Shown here: positions 9,495 through 18,535 of the stretch, piece by piece
Position numbering within the stretch: the first letter of the stretch is position 1
Layout of the letters: every line of letters begins with the position of its first letter
Assembly (NCBI GenBank): GCA_964200075.2
Contig: CAXNAA020000002.1
Location: forward strand, 1 to 61,849
Length of the DNA: 61,849 bases
Origin: Sphacelaria rigidula
Lineage: Eukaryota > Phaeophyceae > Sphacelariales
Direction: 5' to 3'
Translations under genes and position numbers: made by a program
Notes under the pieces: generated by a model
What the model was told of the DNA's origin: nothing
Seen by the model: only the letters and a program-made list of their open reading frames with translations
Databases searched by the model: none

Positions 9495-10487
9495 ATGTCG
9501 TCGACGCAGCAAGGTACCACGGTGATTCTCGCCACTATGGCGGTGTGTCTTCTTGTCTATGTCATGAAACAAGAAATCCAGGGACCACGGTCGTACCCTC
9601 GTGTAGAGGGAGTCGTCGGCGCCGTGAACAGTGCACTGGGCATCTCGAGGGGCATCGATTGCTCAAAGATCAATCCTGGTCACTCGGACTGGGCTCGATG
9701 TGCAGAAGGAGCCTCCAAGGGAAGAGTGCCGACAAAAAACCCGACGTCCGTTCTCAGGAACACCGCGCTCGATTTCGCCAGCGACTCGGTCAACAACCAG
9801 GGCCTCGGCGTCGGACGTCTTCAAGACGAATTCGTCAATGACCAGTACTCGAACAGTCTTGGCGCTCCTCGACCCGGAGGAATGAGAATCGACAAGTCGA
9901 ATCTCAAGAACAATTTCGTCTTCTCCAGCGGCACGCAAAACGCCACGAGTCTTGTAACTTCCGGAATCAGTACCGATGGTGCTCAGGCGTTTCCCTTTGC
10001 GACAAAGAGCGGGCCTGAACGCGGTGAAGATTTTCGCTCAAAGAGGATGTCGGGCGATGTGACAGGCACAGAACCGGTCGGGATGGGAATGAAGTTTGCG
10101 GACTGTAAGCGCAAAGTTGGCGGGGTTACAACGAAGCACGGAGGAATCGGCGGGTTCGCATCTCGTGCACAGGTAGACAAAAAGCTAGGCGTAGCTCCCT
10201 TCGACGAACAGGGTGCAGAATTTAATCCCTTTGTGGGGAACACATCCACCGCCTTGGGGGTGGGGCTAAAGCTCAGCGAGGCGTACGACGTGCCTAACCT
10301 TGGCATGGGGTCCAATCTGCAACAAGCCTTTCGAGACCGAGGCCTCGGTGCGGCGATGTCGCCGATATCGTCTTCCGACGTCGGTGTGTCTCCGGTTGAA
10401 ATATCGGCAGCAACCGCGGCGCTCTCTGACGTGAACATTGTGCAGAGCAAACCCGGCGGGCACATGGACCGATTTATTTGCCCATAG
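9495..10487 (+). CDS. N-terminally anchored membrane protein, probable virion protein
   Basis: 330 residues. Residues 9-25 (VILATMAVCLLVYVMKQEI) form one transmembrane segment at the N-terminus. The rest is soluble, Gly/Ser-rich and low in hydrophobic helices. No enzyme motif is seen. A single N-terminal anchor with a long polar body is common in inner-membrane proteins of large DNA viruses, so a virion role is plausible but inferred. It has its own TATA-like leader and no lesion. Confidence 0.7.
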   Translation: MSSTQQGTTVILATMAVCLLVYVMKQEIQGPRSYPRVEGVVGAVNSALGISRGIDCSKINPGHSDWARCAEGASKGRVPTKNPTSVLRNTALDFASDSVNNQGLGVGRLQDEFVNDQYSNSLGAPRPGGMRIDKSNLKNNFVFSSGTQNATSLVTSGISTDGAQAFPFATKSGPERGEDFRSKRMSGDVTGTEPVGMGMKFADCKRKVGGVTTKHGGIGGFASRAQVDKKLGVAPFDEQGAEFNPFVGNTSTALGVGLKLSEAYDVPNLGMGSNLQQAFRDRGLGAAMSPISSSDVGVSPVEISAATAALSDVNIVQSKPGGHMDRFICP

Positions 10488-10544
10488 TTGTCCTTACACA
10501 ATAGCGTATGTGATTGCCACACATGTCTCACTTTTCAAGTTGAA

Positions 10545-11434
10545 ATGATGCGTACCATCTCACACAGGCAACGCACAACAGACGACGATATGAAATCCGT
10601 TCAGCGACAGCCGACCGCGACTGTAACAAAGACTACGATAACAATTCCCGAGACTCCCAAGACCCCGATTTTTGTGTGTGGGGGGTCGTTGACCACTGAA
10701 GACACCGCATCGATCAGGGCCTGCCTCAAATGGCCTACTTCTTCCGATAAGCGCTGCCATAACTGAGCGCATTTTCATGACGGTGTCCCCGTCCCTCTCC
10801 CAGTGAGCAGAGATGAGCTCCGTCACGTATATTTTTGTCAAGGAAATTTTGTTCATGGCAATGTGCGAAATCATTCAACATGCGCGAGACATCTCCGGCG
10901 GGGAGAGGCAACCGAAACATGTACATCGCGTTGCTGGCGTACAAAACATGGATAAAGCTCAAAGGTTCCGTGATCGATGTCACGACCAAAGAGAAGATGC
11001 GGAAGTACTGTAACTATAGGCTGGACTCCGCGCCGCCCAAAGCGATACTTACTGAGTTTGGGGGACATGTGTCAATCGAGGAATACCGCAAAGATTTCTG
11101 CGGAATCGTTCTACCGTCACAGATCGTACAAGACACCAGCCCTCTTTTGAACATCCGGCAAATGGCTGTGCTTCCGTTGATTGATACAAATTCCACTGGC
11201 TCCTCTCCCACGAGCGCCTCAAAATAATCAGTTCAGCGTATCGAGCACGCACGATCTTTTTCGGGCACCAGACGTATCGAGACGAACCGCGTACAAGAGT
11301 TCAACAACTCCTTCGTCGATAGACTGAAGAAAGCTAAGTTAGACCCAGACATTATGAAGAGAAAAAAGAAGATGAATGTTTCCAATACTCTTCTTTCGAC
11401 CGTGGGGATAGAAATTAAAAAGAGATCAAGGTGA
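10545..11434 (+). pseudogene. VLTF2: viral late transcription factor 2-like, multiply broken
   Basis: Pieces in order: an N-terminal low-complexity part from ATG 10545; a zinc-knuckle region around CHN-stop-AHFHDGVPVPLPVSRDEL interrupted by TGA at 10764-10766; FCSWQCAKSFNM in a shifted frame after a T4 run near 10848; then APPKAILTEFGGHVSIEEYR, the family's hallmark. A further slip near 11180 moves coding to WLLSHERLKIISSAYRAR, and the last frame returns at about 11273 and ends at 11434. 'F-C-S-W-x-C-A-K' plus 'A-P-P...F-G-G...I-E-E-[FY]-R' identifies VLTF2 (vaccinia A1-type). At least one nonsense and three frame changes, so non-functional. Confidence 0.85.
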
Positions 11435-11506
11435 TTCGTGTTTGTGAATTTCCGTGTCTGGCTTCACGGCGAACTGCGAGTAGTCTATGTCTTTGTCATT
11501 GAATGA

Positions 11507-11706
11507 TTATTTACGACTTTTGCTATGAGTGTACGGTGGCGGGAGGCGTCTCTGCTGTTGCATCTGCGGCATCACTGGTTGCATAGGTGTCCGGGAGTAG
11601 TTACTTTCGAGAATATAGACTCTTTGACCTAAACGAGGCCTACCAATTTTGGATCGTTTTGTTCATTTCTTACGAGTAAATTAATAACTGATCTGAATCT
11701 GTTCAT
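11507..11706 (-). pseudogene. short basic protein with one frameshift
   Basis: From ATG 11706 the frame begins MNRFRSVINLLVRNEQNDPK and, after a slip at the A4 run near 11648, continues GRPRLGQRVYILESNYSRTP with a Gln/Met-rich tail ending KSKSRK at 11507. The two parts together would be about 66 residues. No family recognised. The coding reading rests on composition only. Confidence 0.4.
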
Positions 11707-11789
11707 CCTTGTTTGACACGATCAAAAAATATATTTTTTTAGCAGAATCTGACGAAGGGTTGCATGTAGTGTAAGAGTCAGACAGAAAA

Positions 11790-12044
11790 ATGTTTGTTAC
11801 AGACAACTGTCGCTTGTTTCTTATGGAAGGACTACATCACGGTGCAGGGGGTGTGAATCTCACGAATGGAACGACGGTGTCCGACGGAGACTCATTTACC
11901 CTCATATCAGGATCGAGAATTTGGCGACTTAGAATTCCGTCCGTTCAAGAAAGCGTAGACAACATCCTGATTATGGAGGTCAAGCAGGGAACCACGTGGT
12001 ATCCGGTCCAGCAGTACGTCGTCACCGACGACTTACTGGTTTGA
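11790..12044 (+). CDS. small hypothetical protein, 84 aa
   Basis: Intact small frame preceded by an A/T tract (AAAAAATATATTTTTTTAG near 11724). Predicted mainly beta (repeated short hydrophobic strands such as DSFTLISGSRIWRLRI). No family recognised. Its stop abuts the stop of the convergent membrane-protein gene at 12045. Confidence 0.6.
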   Translation: MFVTDNCRLFLMEGLHHGAGGVNLTNGTTVSDGDSFTLISGSRIWRLRIPSVQESVDNILIMEVKQGTTWYPVQQYVVTDDLLV

Positions 12045-12422
12045 TTATAAATGTTGCCGTTGACCGTGCCCCGTGTCGCCAATGCTCAGGGTTTTGTTTC
12101 CACCGTCGAGGAGCGCGTTGAGTCTGGAAATAAATACATACTCGTACAACTTGACACAAAAGAACGTGTACGCCAGGTACACGAGAAGGATGGCGTAGAT
12201 GGAGATGACGAAGGCCTCGAACTTGCGGCGAATGAGTTCTTCGCATGCAAATATCGCGTCATCGGACGATGACCAGAAAAGAGCATCAATGTTCGTCAAC
12301 TCGTAACACATGTTTTCTTCGCCCAAGCCTTCCCAGAAATAGAGGAGCCTTGGTCCCTTGCGGTAGAGCGTCTTTAGTGGCCACTTCAAAAATGTCCAAG
12401 CCAACTCCTTTAGAGCGTCCAT
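12045..12422 (-). CDS. membrane protein, 125 aa
   Basis: One strong transmembrane segment at residues about 70-92 (AFVISIYAILLVYLAYTFF), flanked by an amphipathic Trp-rich N-terminal half. No family recognised. The gene lies immediately downstream of DNA polymerase on the same strand in the order polymerase then this gene, with a 47-bp AT-rich gap. It converges exactly on the gene at 11790-12044. Confidence 0.65.
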   Translation of the reverse strand: MDALKELAWTFLKWPLKTLYRKGPRLLYFWEGLGEENMCYELTNIDALFWSSSDDAIFACEELIRRKFEAFVISIYAILLVYLAYTFFCVKLYEYVFISRLNALLDGGNKTLSIGDTGHGQRQHL

Positions 12423-12469
12423 TTTTAGTTAAATTTCATTTTTTTTGCGAAAATCTTCGAAACAAACAA

Positions 12470-15400
12470 TCAAACTTTCTGCCTCTTGAAAAACGACGTA
12501 ATCTCTTTCCGGCCATGGTTCAAGTTCGACATCCTCCGTTGCGATCCCACGAACAGGCTCGATGGCGAATCTATCACGTGCTGTAGCAGATCGACCAGCG
12601 GGTTCCTGAGCTGATGGTTGATGTAGTAGAGGGAATCGGGTCTGCGTCTCCCGATGTTTACCATCCGGGGGTCTTCCGCTCTGGAGCTGATGTCTCCTCT
12701 CCCCGTCGTGATAACGTAAGGTATCCTCTCGCCCAGCGTTGGTGGGTCCCAGTCAACGATGTCATACCTCACAAACGCCATATATCTTTCCCCTAGCTTG
12801 TGTGCGTCACTGATGCCGGCCATTACTAACCCAACAATTGTCGCATAGCTATCGTCGACCAGCACGCGTTGAGTGTCGTCGTACAATCGGCGCAGCGTTT
12901 CTATCATATAAGCTTCCGCCTTCCAGGGACTCGCGGGGTCGCCACGAATACTCTCGACCATGTCTGCCATTACGATATATCTCTTGGCCCTCGTCGACAG
13001 AAACGACCTAAGATTGGACATCTTGTTCCAGACGGATGAAAGCAAAGAGTCGTCGTATCCACCGGGAGTCTCGTAGGCAGGCTTGATGAAATCGCGGAAA
13101 ACTGCCTGTTCCTTGGTGCGCTCCAAAACCTTCAGGGCGAGCGTTGCGTGTGGAGAGGGAGTTTTGTAAAGCCACCGCTTGAGCTCCTTTCTGATCGTCA
13201 GATCCTCGATCGATATATCCCCCTTCTCTAGTTTCAACAAGGTGTTTGTCAAATGTTCCTTCACGGCCTTCCTTCCGTCGATGACGCCGACGTCCATGAG
13301 CATGTGGATGGCATCGGATGTGCATTTGCCTACGAACGGAGCGTTGTCTCTCCTGACGGTGACAAGCCCCTTCATTGTCATCGAAGGCGGTCCTTCAACC
13401 GTTTCCCATGAAAGACCGGCGTACCTCTTCTTGGAGACCAGGAGGTACTTGAAGTATATGTTCTCGAACTCCAGCAGAATGGGATGGCCGAACATGTCCG
13501 AGATCTCCTTGGAAACTTTCGTTCCCATGTCGAAGCAGTAGCGCATTTTGTCCGGGAGGTTTTTTATTTTTTCATGATCAGGAAAGATGACCATGACCGA
13601 GTCCGTGTCGCCGTAGATGACGTTGCAGCCGTGCACGTTTTCCGCGTATTCCTTGGTTTTCTTGATCATGTTTCTTCCAGTCGAAGTCACGGTGGCGGCG
13701 ATCTCCACTAGAGGAAGCATTCCGTTGTTGACAGTTCCCGTGAACCCGTAGATGGAGTTCATTGTCACCTTCTGTGCTTTCTGCTTGGAGTCCAACAGAA
13801 AATACTTGAATGGATCCTTCTCAGACTTCATGAGTTTTTTGGTCGCCTTTCTTTCTTCGCCGAGAACTTCCTCCAGCTCGCAGAGGATGCTCTTGGATCC
13901 TGGGCGGTGCGCAAAGGTGGCAGTTACTCCGTCGGAAATCTCGTGGTCTTCGTACACCACGTTCTCAATCTTTGACGACTGTAGTGTAGCACAGCTGCTT
14001 CAGCCGCATGATGCTCGGGTACAGTGAAGCAAAGTCCATTGTCACGACGGGATCCTTTTCATAAAACCCTTTCTTGGCGTCTATGACGGACGCTCCTTTG
14101 TAGCCTTCGTTCATCACTTGCTTGCCGTCGGCCGTCGTCTTCTTCTTGGCCGGCGTGTAGTTGCACACAAACTCGCCGTGTGTTCGGTTGAGGATCAGGC
14201 TCATGCACTTGATCTGCTGACCTCTTCCAACGATATACGTCAGCGGGACCGCGCAGAGCTTGGCCATTTCCGTGGCGTCATATACTTCCTTGATATTGTC
14301 CAGCAATTTCAGAACCAGCCCGCTGTCCTGGTAGCAGTACTTGGCGATAACCCCCAGCTTCCTGGGATCCTTGGACGTACATGCATCCAGGATGTCCTTG
14401 TATGTAACATCATCCTTCTTTCCACCGAAGAACTTCTCGCACACGGCGTTCAGCTTGTAGCTGGATAGCTTTTGTGAACGCCTCATCACCATAAAAAGAT
14501 CTATCTCGACGCGGCCCGGAATTATGATTTGCTTGAGCTCGTTTTTTCCGAGAGCGGCGCTTTGCAGAGTTTTAACCTCGAGATCGCAAACGACATCCTT
14601 GATGAAGCTTAGCTTCTTGAATGCGTCGAACTTGTACTTCTCCGCCCTCTTGTACAGGAAGGCCGAGTCGAATTTGAACGTGTTGTACCCGCACAGGATG
14701 TTACAGCCGCGGTCGATCAGGATTTCCCTGAATTTGTCGAGAAGATCAAGCTCGTTCTCGACGACAAGAATCGGCGTTCCGTCCACGGAGTCGGTGTCGC
14801 CCACGCACATCACGACACCGTCGGCGTACGACGCGACGGCGTGATCAGCTGCGGAAGCGTTCGAATCGCCACCGGAATCACCGAGCCTGGCGAATATCAT
14901 CGACACTTGAAAAATGCAGTCGTCATTGGCGTTGAGCCCCGACGTCTCGAGATCGTAGGAACAGATGGTCATCGGCGGTGGCATTCGGTCAGAGGCTTCT
15001 TGTCCCACGGGATGGACGTTATGGAAGTCGACGACAAACTCTTTCGAGCAGTGCGTCTTCTTCGCTTTGTCGGGCACCTGCTCGTAATCTTCCATCCGAA
15101 AGTAGGAGGACGGTCGGACACCGCTTGCGTGAAAGAACTTGAGAATCGAGTCGATGCCATTGCATTCGTACACGCGCATTCCCGGGTACTTGTTGAGGTC
15201 GACGAAAGTGTTCGGAGCTGGCTCACGTTGGCCACAGAGCTCCTGTAGCTGCTTTCGAACGATGAAGAAGGCGATCGATCCGGTAAACTCCATAAGGATG
15301 TAGGGGAAAAGCTCTCCGTCGGAAAATCCAATTAGTCGTTTTCGTTTGATGACGGTCATGGCGTACACGTGCCGGGCCCACTGCTCCTGCTTGAACTTCT

Positions 15401-15572
15401 CGACGTAAATCGTTTTGACAACGTCTTCCGACACATCGAGATCGAAGCCCACGTACAAGTAGGTCTTGAAATTCTTGACACTAACAAATACGTTCGTGCC
15501 GTCCTCTTCCATCGCGAAGATCTGCATCATGGGACTATAATTCGTGTTTCTCCTCATTAAAAAATTGAACAT
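12470..15572 (-). pseudogene. polB: B-family DNA polymerase, split by one frameshift
   Basis: Replicative polymerase of about 1030 residues in two frames. The first half (from 15572) has exonuclease motifs SYDLETSG, NTFKFDSAF and KYCYQDSG, and polymerase motif A DFASLYPSIM, and ends just after CYTTVVKD. The second half resumes within a few bases (near 13970, IENVVYEDHE) and has motif B KVTMNSIYGFTG and motif C YGDTDS. The C-terminus KEITSFFKRQKV resembles a PCNA-interacting (PIP) box. Every catalytic motif survives. The break is a 1- or 2-base indel between motifs A and B, so no full polymerase can be made without frameshifting. No intein is present. An alternative start at 15557 would avoid overlapping the next gene. 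Confidence 0.93.
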
Positions 15573-15625
15573 GTTTCTCCGACATGGTAATTCGTGCCAT
15601 CCTCATTAAACAATTGAAACCTGAT
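15540..15625. repeat. short direct duplication at polymerase start
   Basis: AATTCGTGTTTCTCCTCATT (from 15540) is followed about 50 bp later by AATTCGTGCCATCCTCATT, each continuing into AAAxAATTGAA. One copy supplies the polymerase start codons and the other the 3' end of the upstream gene. Confidence 0.6.
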
Positions 15626-16090
15626 CTTGTTCAACCTTTTGAGCACGCTTTTGAACTCGTGTGAACCCACGGCGGTCTCCGAACCGAGGAAGTTCACCAG
15701 GTCCATACCGGAAAATAGTTGAATTCTTCCAAAGAAAGATCTCGTCGATAGAGAAGGTATGTGAATCGAGCCGACGTCCTGGTTGTCGACGACGGCACGA
15801 CAGAGAACCATTCTCCTCCCACGACTCAGGTCGAAGCGGTCAGGTGCCACGTACGTGGTGCGGATCACGGTCGTCGGGTTGACGGGGGATATCGACGTGA
15901 CATCGTCCTCGAACAAAGAGTTCGTGTGGTAGTCGAACTTGACTGCTACGCCTTGGTCCAACGAAGGTACTGTCGCCCGCAGGTTCTGAAATTCTTCGTT
16001 GTGGAAATTGGAAAACACCACCACTTCTCCAACCGAAAGGGAAGTTCGTGAAGACGGCGTGATCTTCAGCTCCACCACATTGTTGTCCAC
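15557..16090 (-). CDS. probable virion protein, 177 aa
   Basis: Intact, mainly beta-strand sequence with alternating hydrophobics (RTSLSVGEVVVFSNFHNEEF). No enzyme motif. It sits between the polymerase and another virion-type protein on the same strand and overlaps the first polymerase codons. The C-terminal FQLFNEDGTNYHVGE comes from DNA that is repeated, with changes, at the polymerase start. Function unknown. Confidence 0.6.
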   Translation of the reverse strand: MDNNVVELKITPSSRTSLSVGEVVVFSNFHNEEFQNLRATVPSLDQGVAVKFDYHTNSLFEDDVTSISPVNPTTVIRTTYVAPDRFDLSRGRRMVLCRAVVDNQDVGSIHIPSLSTRSFFGRIQLFSGMDLVNFLGSETAVGSHEFKSVLKRLNKIRFQLFNEDGTNYHVGETCSIF

Positions 16091-16160
16091 AGATTAGATA
16101 TCTATGTCGTCGACACCCGCACGGCAGTTCCAATAATGTATGAACATTTGCCTTGTAAGG

Positions 16161-16252
16161 TCGCTTTTTATAACAGACAAACATTAAAATCTGGAAAAGT
16201 GCCTTATTGGAGCTTTCACGTCGGTTTACGCCCTAGAAGAGAGCTAGGCGGA
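16161..16252. repeat. solo half-copy of the 35-495 repeat
   Basis: This stretch aligns with the outer part of either arm of the 35-495 element: CGCTTTTTATAACAGACAAAC near its start and TACGCCCTAGAAGAGAGCTA near its end, compared with TGCCCTAAAAAAGAGCTAGG in the left arm. The copy ends at the stop codon of the gene at 16244. CCTAG...CTAGG can form a small hairpin. Confidence 0.65.
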
Positions 16253-17287
16253 CGAATCATCCAACTTCGCAAGCGTGCCCGAATCGTGCGACCACAGCGA
16301 GGATCTGTCTACATAAACCTCTATGTGTGATTCGTCGTGCACAACGGCAACCTGGCACACCATATCGTTCATGAAACCGGGCACACCGGACAACTGCAAG
16401 AAGTCTCCGGGCGACATGAAAGGTGTGAAGTTTGTCGTGATCATCACCGTAGTACTGAGAGAAGCATTCACGCCTGAAAAGGGCGAGCCAATGGCTAAAA
16501 CCTCGAAATCCGTCTGACCGCAAATATCAGACTCCCCGAAACCCATGATCTTGGCGATCGAGTTGACACCGGAGTACGGCACCATCTTAGACAGCGACAC
16601 GTCGAGACTCTCCCAATCCAGGTCAGAGAAGTCTCCGATCACGCGAACCTGGTTGCCGACAGACTCTACTGTCTCGACGACCTGTACATCTCTGTCTGCG
16701 TACTTGTACGGTTGAAACACGAGGAGAGCACCCGGTTTGAAAACTTGCTCCGACGGGGCCAGGAAGGAAACAACAGCCTCTGTATCGGAATTGACGACGA
16801 TCGACGTAAGCGTGACCGTTTGTGTGGCGGCGTGTATGGTATAGTCGTACTCGCCCGAAGACACAATGCCTACCTTGCCGAACAGGAGGGACGTGTGAAA
16901 GTTGTATATGTTTCCCATGTCTCTGTCGCCGTTGAACATAACGGGGCACTTGGAGGAGAGAGTCAGCGAGACGCCAAGGCTTTGGATGCTGTGCCCACCG
17001 GTGCACTCTCGCAGAGAATAGAAGTAGTGCTCGTCTTCGCCATGTTTCTCGCTGATGTACAAGTTGATGGTGGTTTTGTCGATGGCGTATCTCGTGTGAG
17101 GTATTTCGAAGTTTAGGATTTTCATGCCGATCACATTTGACTGTGAATCAAACGAGAGCTCGGAATCGGCCGAGTCTGGGTACAGGATTTTGTTCCTATC
17201 CGCGGAAGAAAGGTTGAGGTATTTATGATGAACACCGTCCGTTCGAGACAGAGATGTGTCGAGATCGGAACGACGGTTGACGGACAT
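16244..17287 (-). CDS. probable minor virion protein
   Basis: 347 residues. The N-terminal YLNLSSADRNKILYPDSADS and following IPHTRYAID pattern ('S-x-D-R-[ND]...Y-P...L...I-P-x-x-x-Y-x-I') resembles a beta-rich structural protein family of large DNA viruses. The rest is beta-strand-rich with no catalytic motif. The last two codons and the TAG stop lie inside the solo repeat, so the natural C-terminus may have been longer. Upstream AT-rich sequence separates it from the next gene. Confidence 0.65.
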   Translation of the reverse strand: MSVNRRSDLDTSLSRTDGVHHKYLNLSSADRNKILYPDSADSELSFDSQSNVIGMKILNFEIPHTRYAIDKTTINLYISEKHGEDEHYFYSLRECTGGHSIQSLGVSLTLSSKCPVMFNGDRDMGNIYNFHTSLLFGKVGIVSSGEYDYTIHAATQTVTLTSIVVNSDTEAVVSFLAPSEQVFKPGALLVFQPYKYADRDVQVVETVESVGNQVRVIGDFSDLDWESLDVSLSKMVPYSGVNSIAKIMGFGESDICGQTDFEVLAIGSPFSGVNASLSTTVMITTNFTPFMSPGDFLQLSGVPGFMNDMVCQVAVVHDESHIEVYVDRSSLWSHDSGTLAKLDDSSA

Positions 17288-17331
17288 AAGTGCACAATGT
17301 AATGTAGGACAGATATTTTATAATTCTCCAT

Positions 17332-17634
17332 TCATGAACCACACAACGTTGCAGAAGACGCCGGCACAACTTTTCCCGACATTCTCTTGGAGCACTCCTC
17401 TCTAAACTTTCTCTTTTCCTCGTTGGCGAACACAACCTCTTCCTCTGAAAATATTCCCTTGTAAAGGTGCTTTGTTGCGGTGTTCTTTCGGATCAGTTTT
17501 TTAGCGCTTTTTCGGATCACCCGGATTTCTCTTTCCATCTTTTCCCAGCTGCGTGAGTTGAACCCTCGGCCGTCGACCGGGTTCAGTTTCTTCTCGTCCT
17601 CCTGTATCCTAGCATGTACCTTGCTCAGAGTCAT
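17332..17634 (-). CDS. small charged helical protein
   Basis: 100 residues, 40 per cent charged, mostly helical (EKMEREIRVIRKSAKKLIRK). No family recognised. Intact with its own ATG and flanked by AT-rich gaps. Possibly a DNA- or capsid-associated protein, by composition only. Confidence 0.55.
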   Translation of the reverse strand: MTLSKVHARIQEDEKKLNPVDGRGFNSRSWEKMEREIRVIRKSAKKLIRKNTATKHLYKGIFSEEEVVFANEEKRKFREECSKRMSGKVVPASSATLCGS

Positions 17635-17728
17635 GGTGGCGGTTGATCGGTGGCCTACTTAATGGCAATATAAAAATTTACGATCTAATCACGCACGCTT
17701 CAAAGTTATGAAAAGACTACATACGGGA

Positions 17729-18535
17729 CTATGGTGGTGGGGGAACGGGGACCTGGTGCATCCGGTACGGCGCGTAAGGACTCTGTGCCTGCATCGCTGC
17801 TCTGTTGTGCTCCATGGCACGCTCGCGCTCGCTGAAAACCGGAGGGGCTCCAATCAAATTCTGCAGATCGTACGCGTTGTATCCACCAGCGAGAGCGGGT
17901 CCGGGCTGCGTCAATGACCCAGTCATCGGGTGCGGGTACTGGTTGTTCGGATCAGTGGGGTGCGGATTTTGCGGTGTCGCGACGTGCATTGCGAAGGGGT
18001 CCAAAAAGTACGGGTTGTATGGGTTCATGTAGTATGACGAAGATGGGTCTGCACCGGCGTTGGAGGAAGACGACGGGTTAGACCCGGTGGCGAAGGATGA
18101 ATCACCAGAAAGGGTGGAAAGGGTAGCGGCCATGAGGAGAGGATTCATGCCGCCCATCGGAGGCATCATGGGGCCTGCCATAGGAGCCACGTGATCTGTC
18201 GCAGGAGCCATGGGTATCACCGGCGTCGTGGGCTGCAGGAGGGGTGTGAACGGGTTAGGGCCAATAGTGTTCAGAGCGGGGCCCACGGGGGCCACGGGGG
18301 CGATGGCTGCGGGTGCCGCTGCTAAACCACCAAACATATTGGGATTGAAGGGTTTCATGTTGAAGGGGTCGTGCTTGTTGATCCCGAACATTGGAGGGGG
18401 GCCGTACACTTCCTCTCCTGTTTCGTGGTGCGGATACATGTTGTAAGGGTCGAGCGGATTGTAATTTAGACCGTAGCCGAAAGAAGAATCGGGTTCACCA
18501 CCGAGCTCATTGCTGCTGTTCTGTGCGTGCTCCAT
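17729..18535 (-). CDS. Pro/Asn/Met-rich low-complexity protein
   Basis: 268 residues dominated by short repeats of Asn-Pro-Tyr/Phe and Pro-Met (for example LNYNPLDPYNMYPHHETG). There is no folded domain visible. Such proteins occur in capsids and tegument-like layers of large DNA viruses, but nothing specific is shown. Its start codon overlaps the region where the divergent histidine kinase frame begins. Confidence 0.55.
   Translation of the reverse strand: MEHAQNSSNELGGEPDSSFGYGLNYNPLDPYNMYPHHETGEEVYGPPPMFGINKHDPFNMKPFNPNMFGGLAAAPAAIAPVAPVGPALNTIGPNPFTPLLQPTTPVIPMAPATDHVAPMAGPMMPPMGGMNPLLMAATLSTLSGDSSFATGSNPSSSSNAGADPSSSYYMNPYNPYFLDPFAMHVATPQNPHPTDPNNQYPHPMTGSLTQPGPALAGGYNAYDLQNLIGAPPVFSERERAMEHNRAAMQAQSPYAPYRMHQVPVPPPP

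Noticed and set aside
12470-15572. Split DNA polymerase as an intein, trans-spliced or two-subunit enzyme
   Set aside because: The two frames abut within a few bases, no intein or intron motifs are present, and the second half lacks a natural start.
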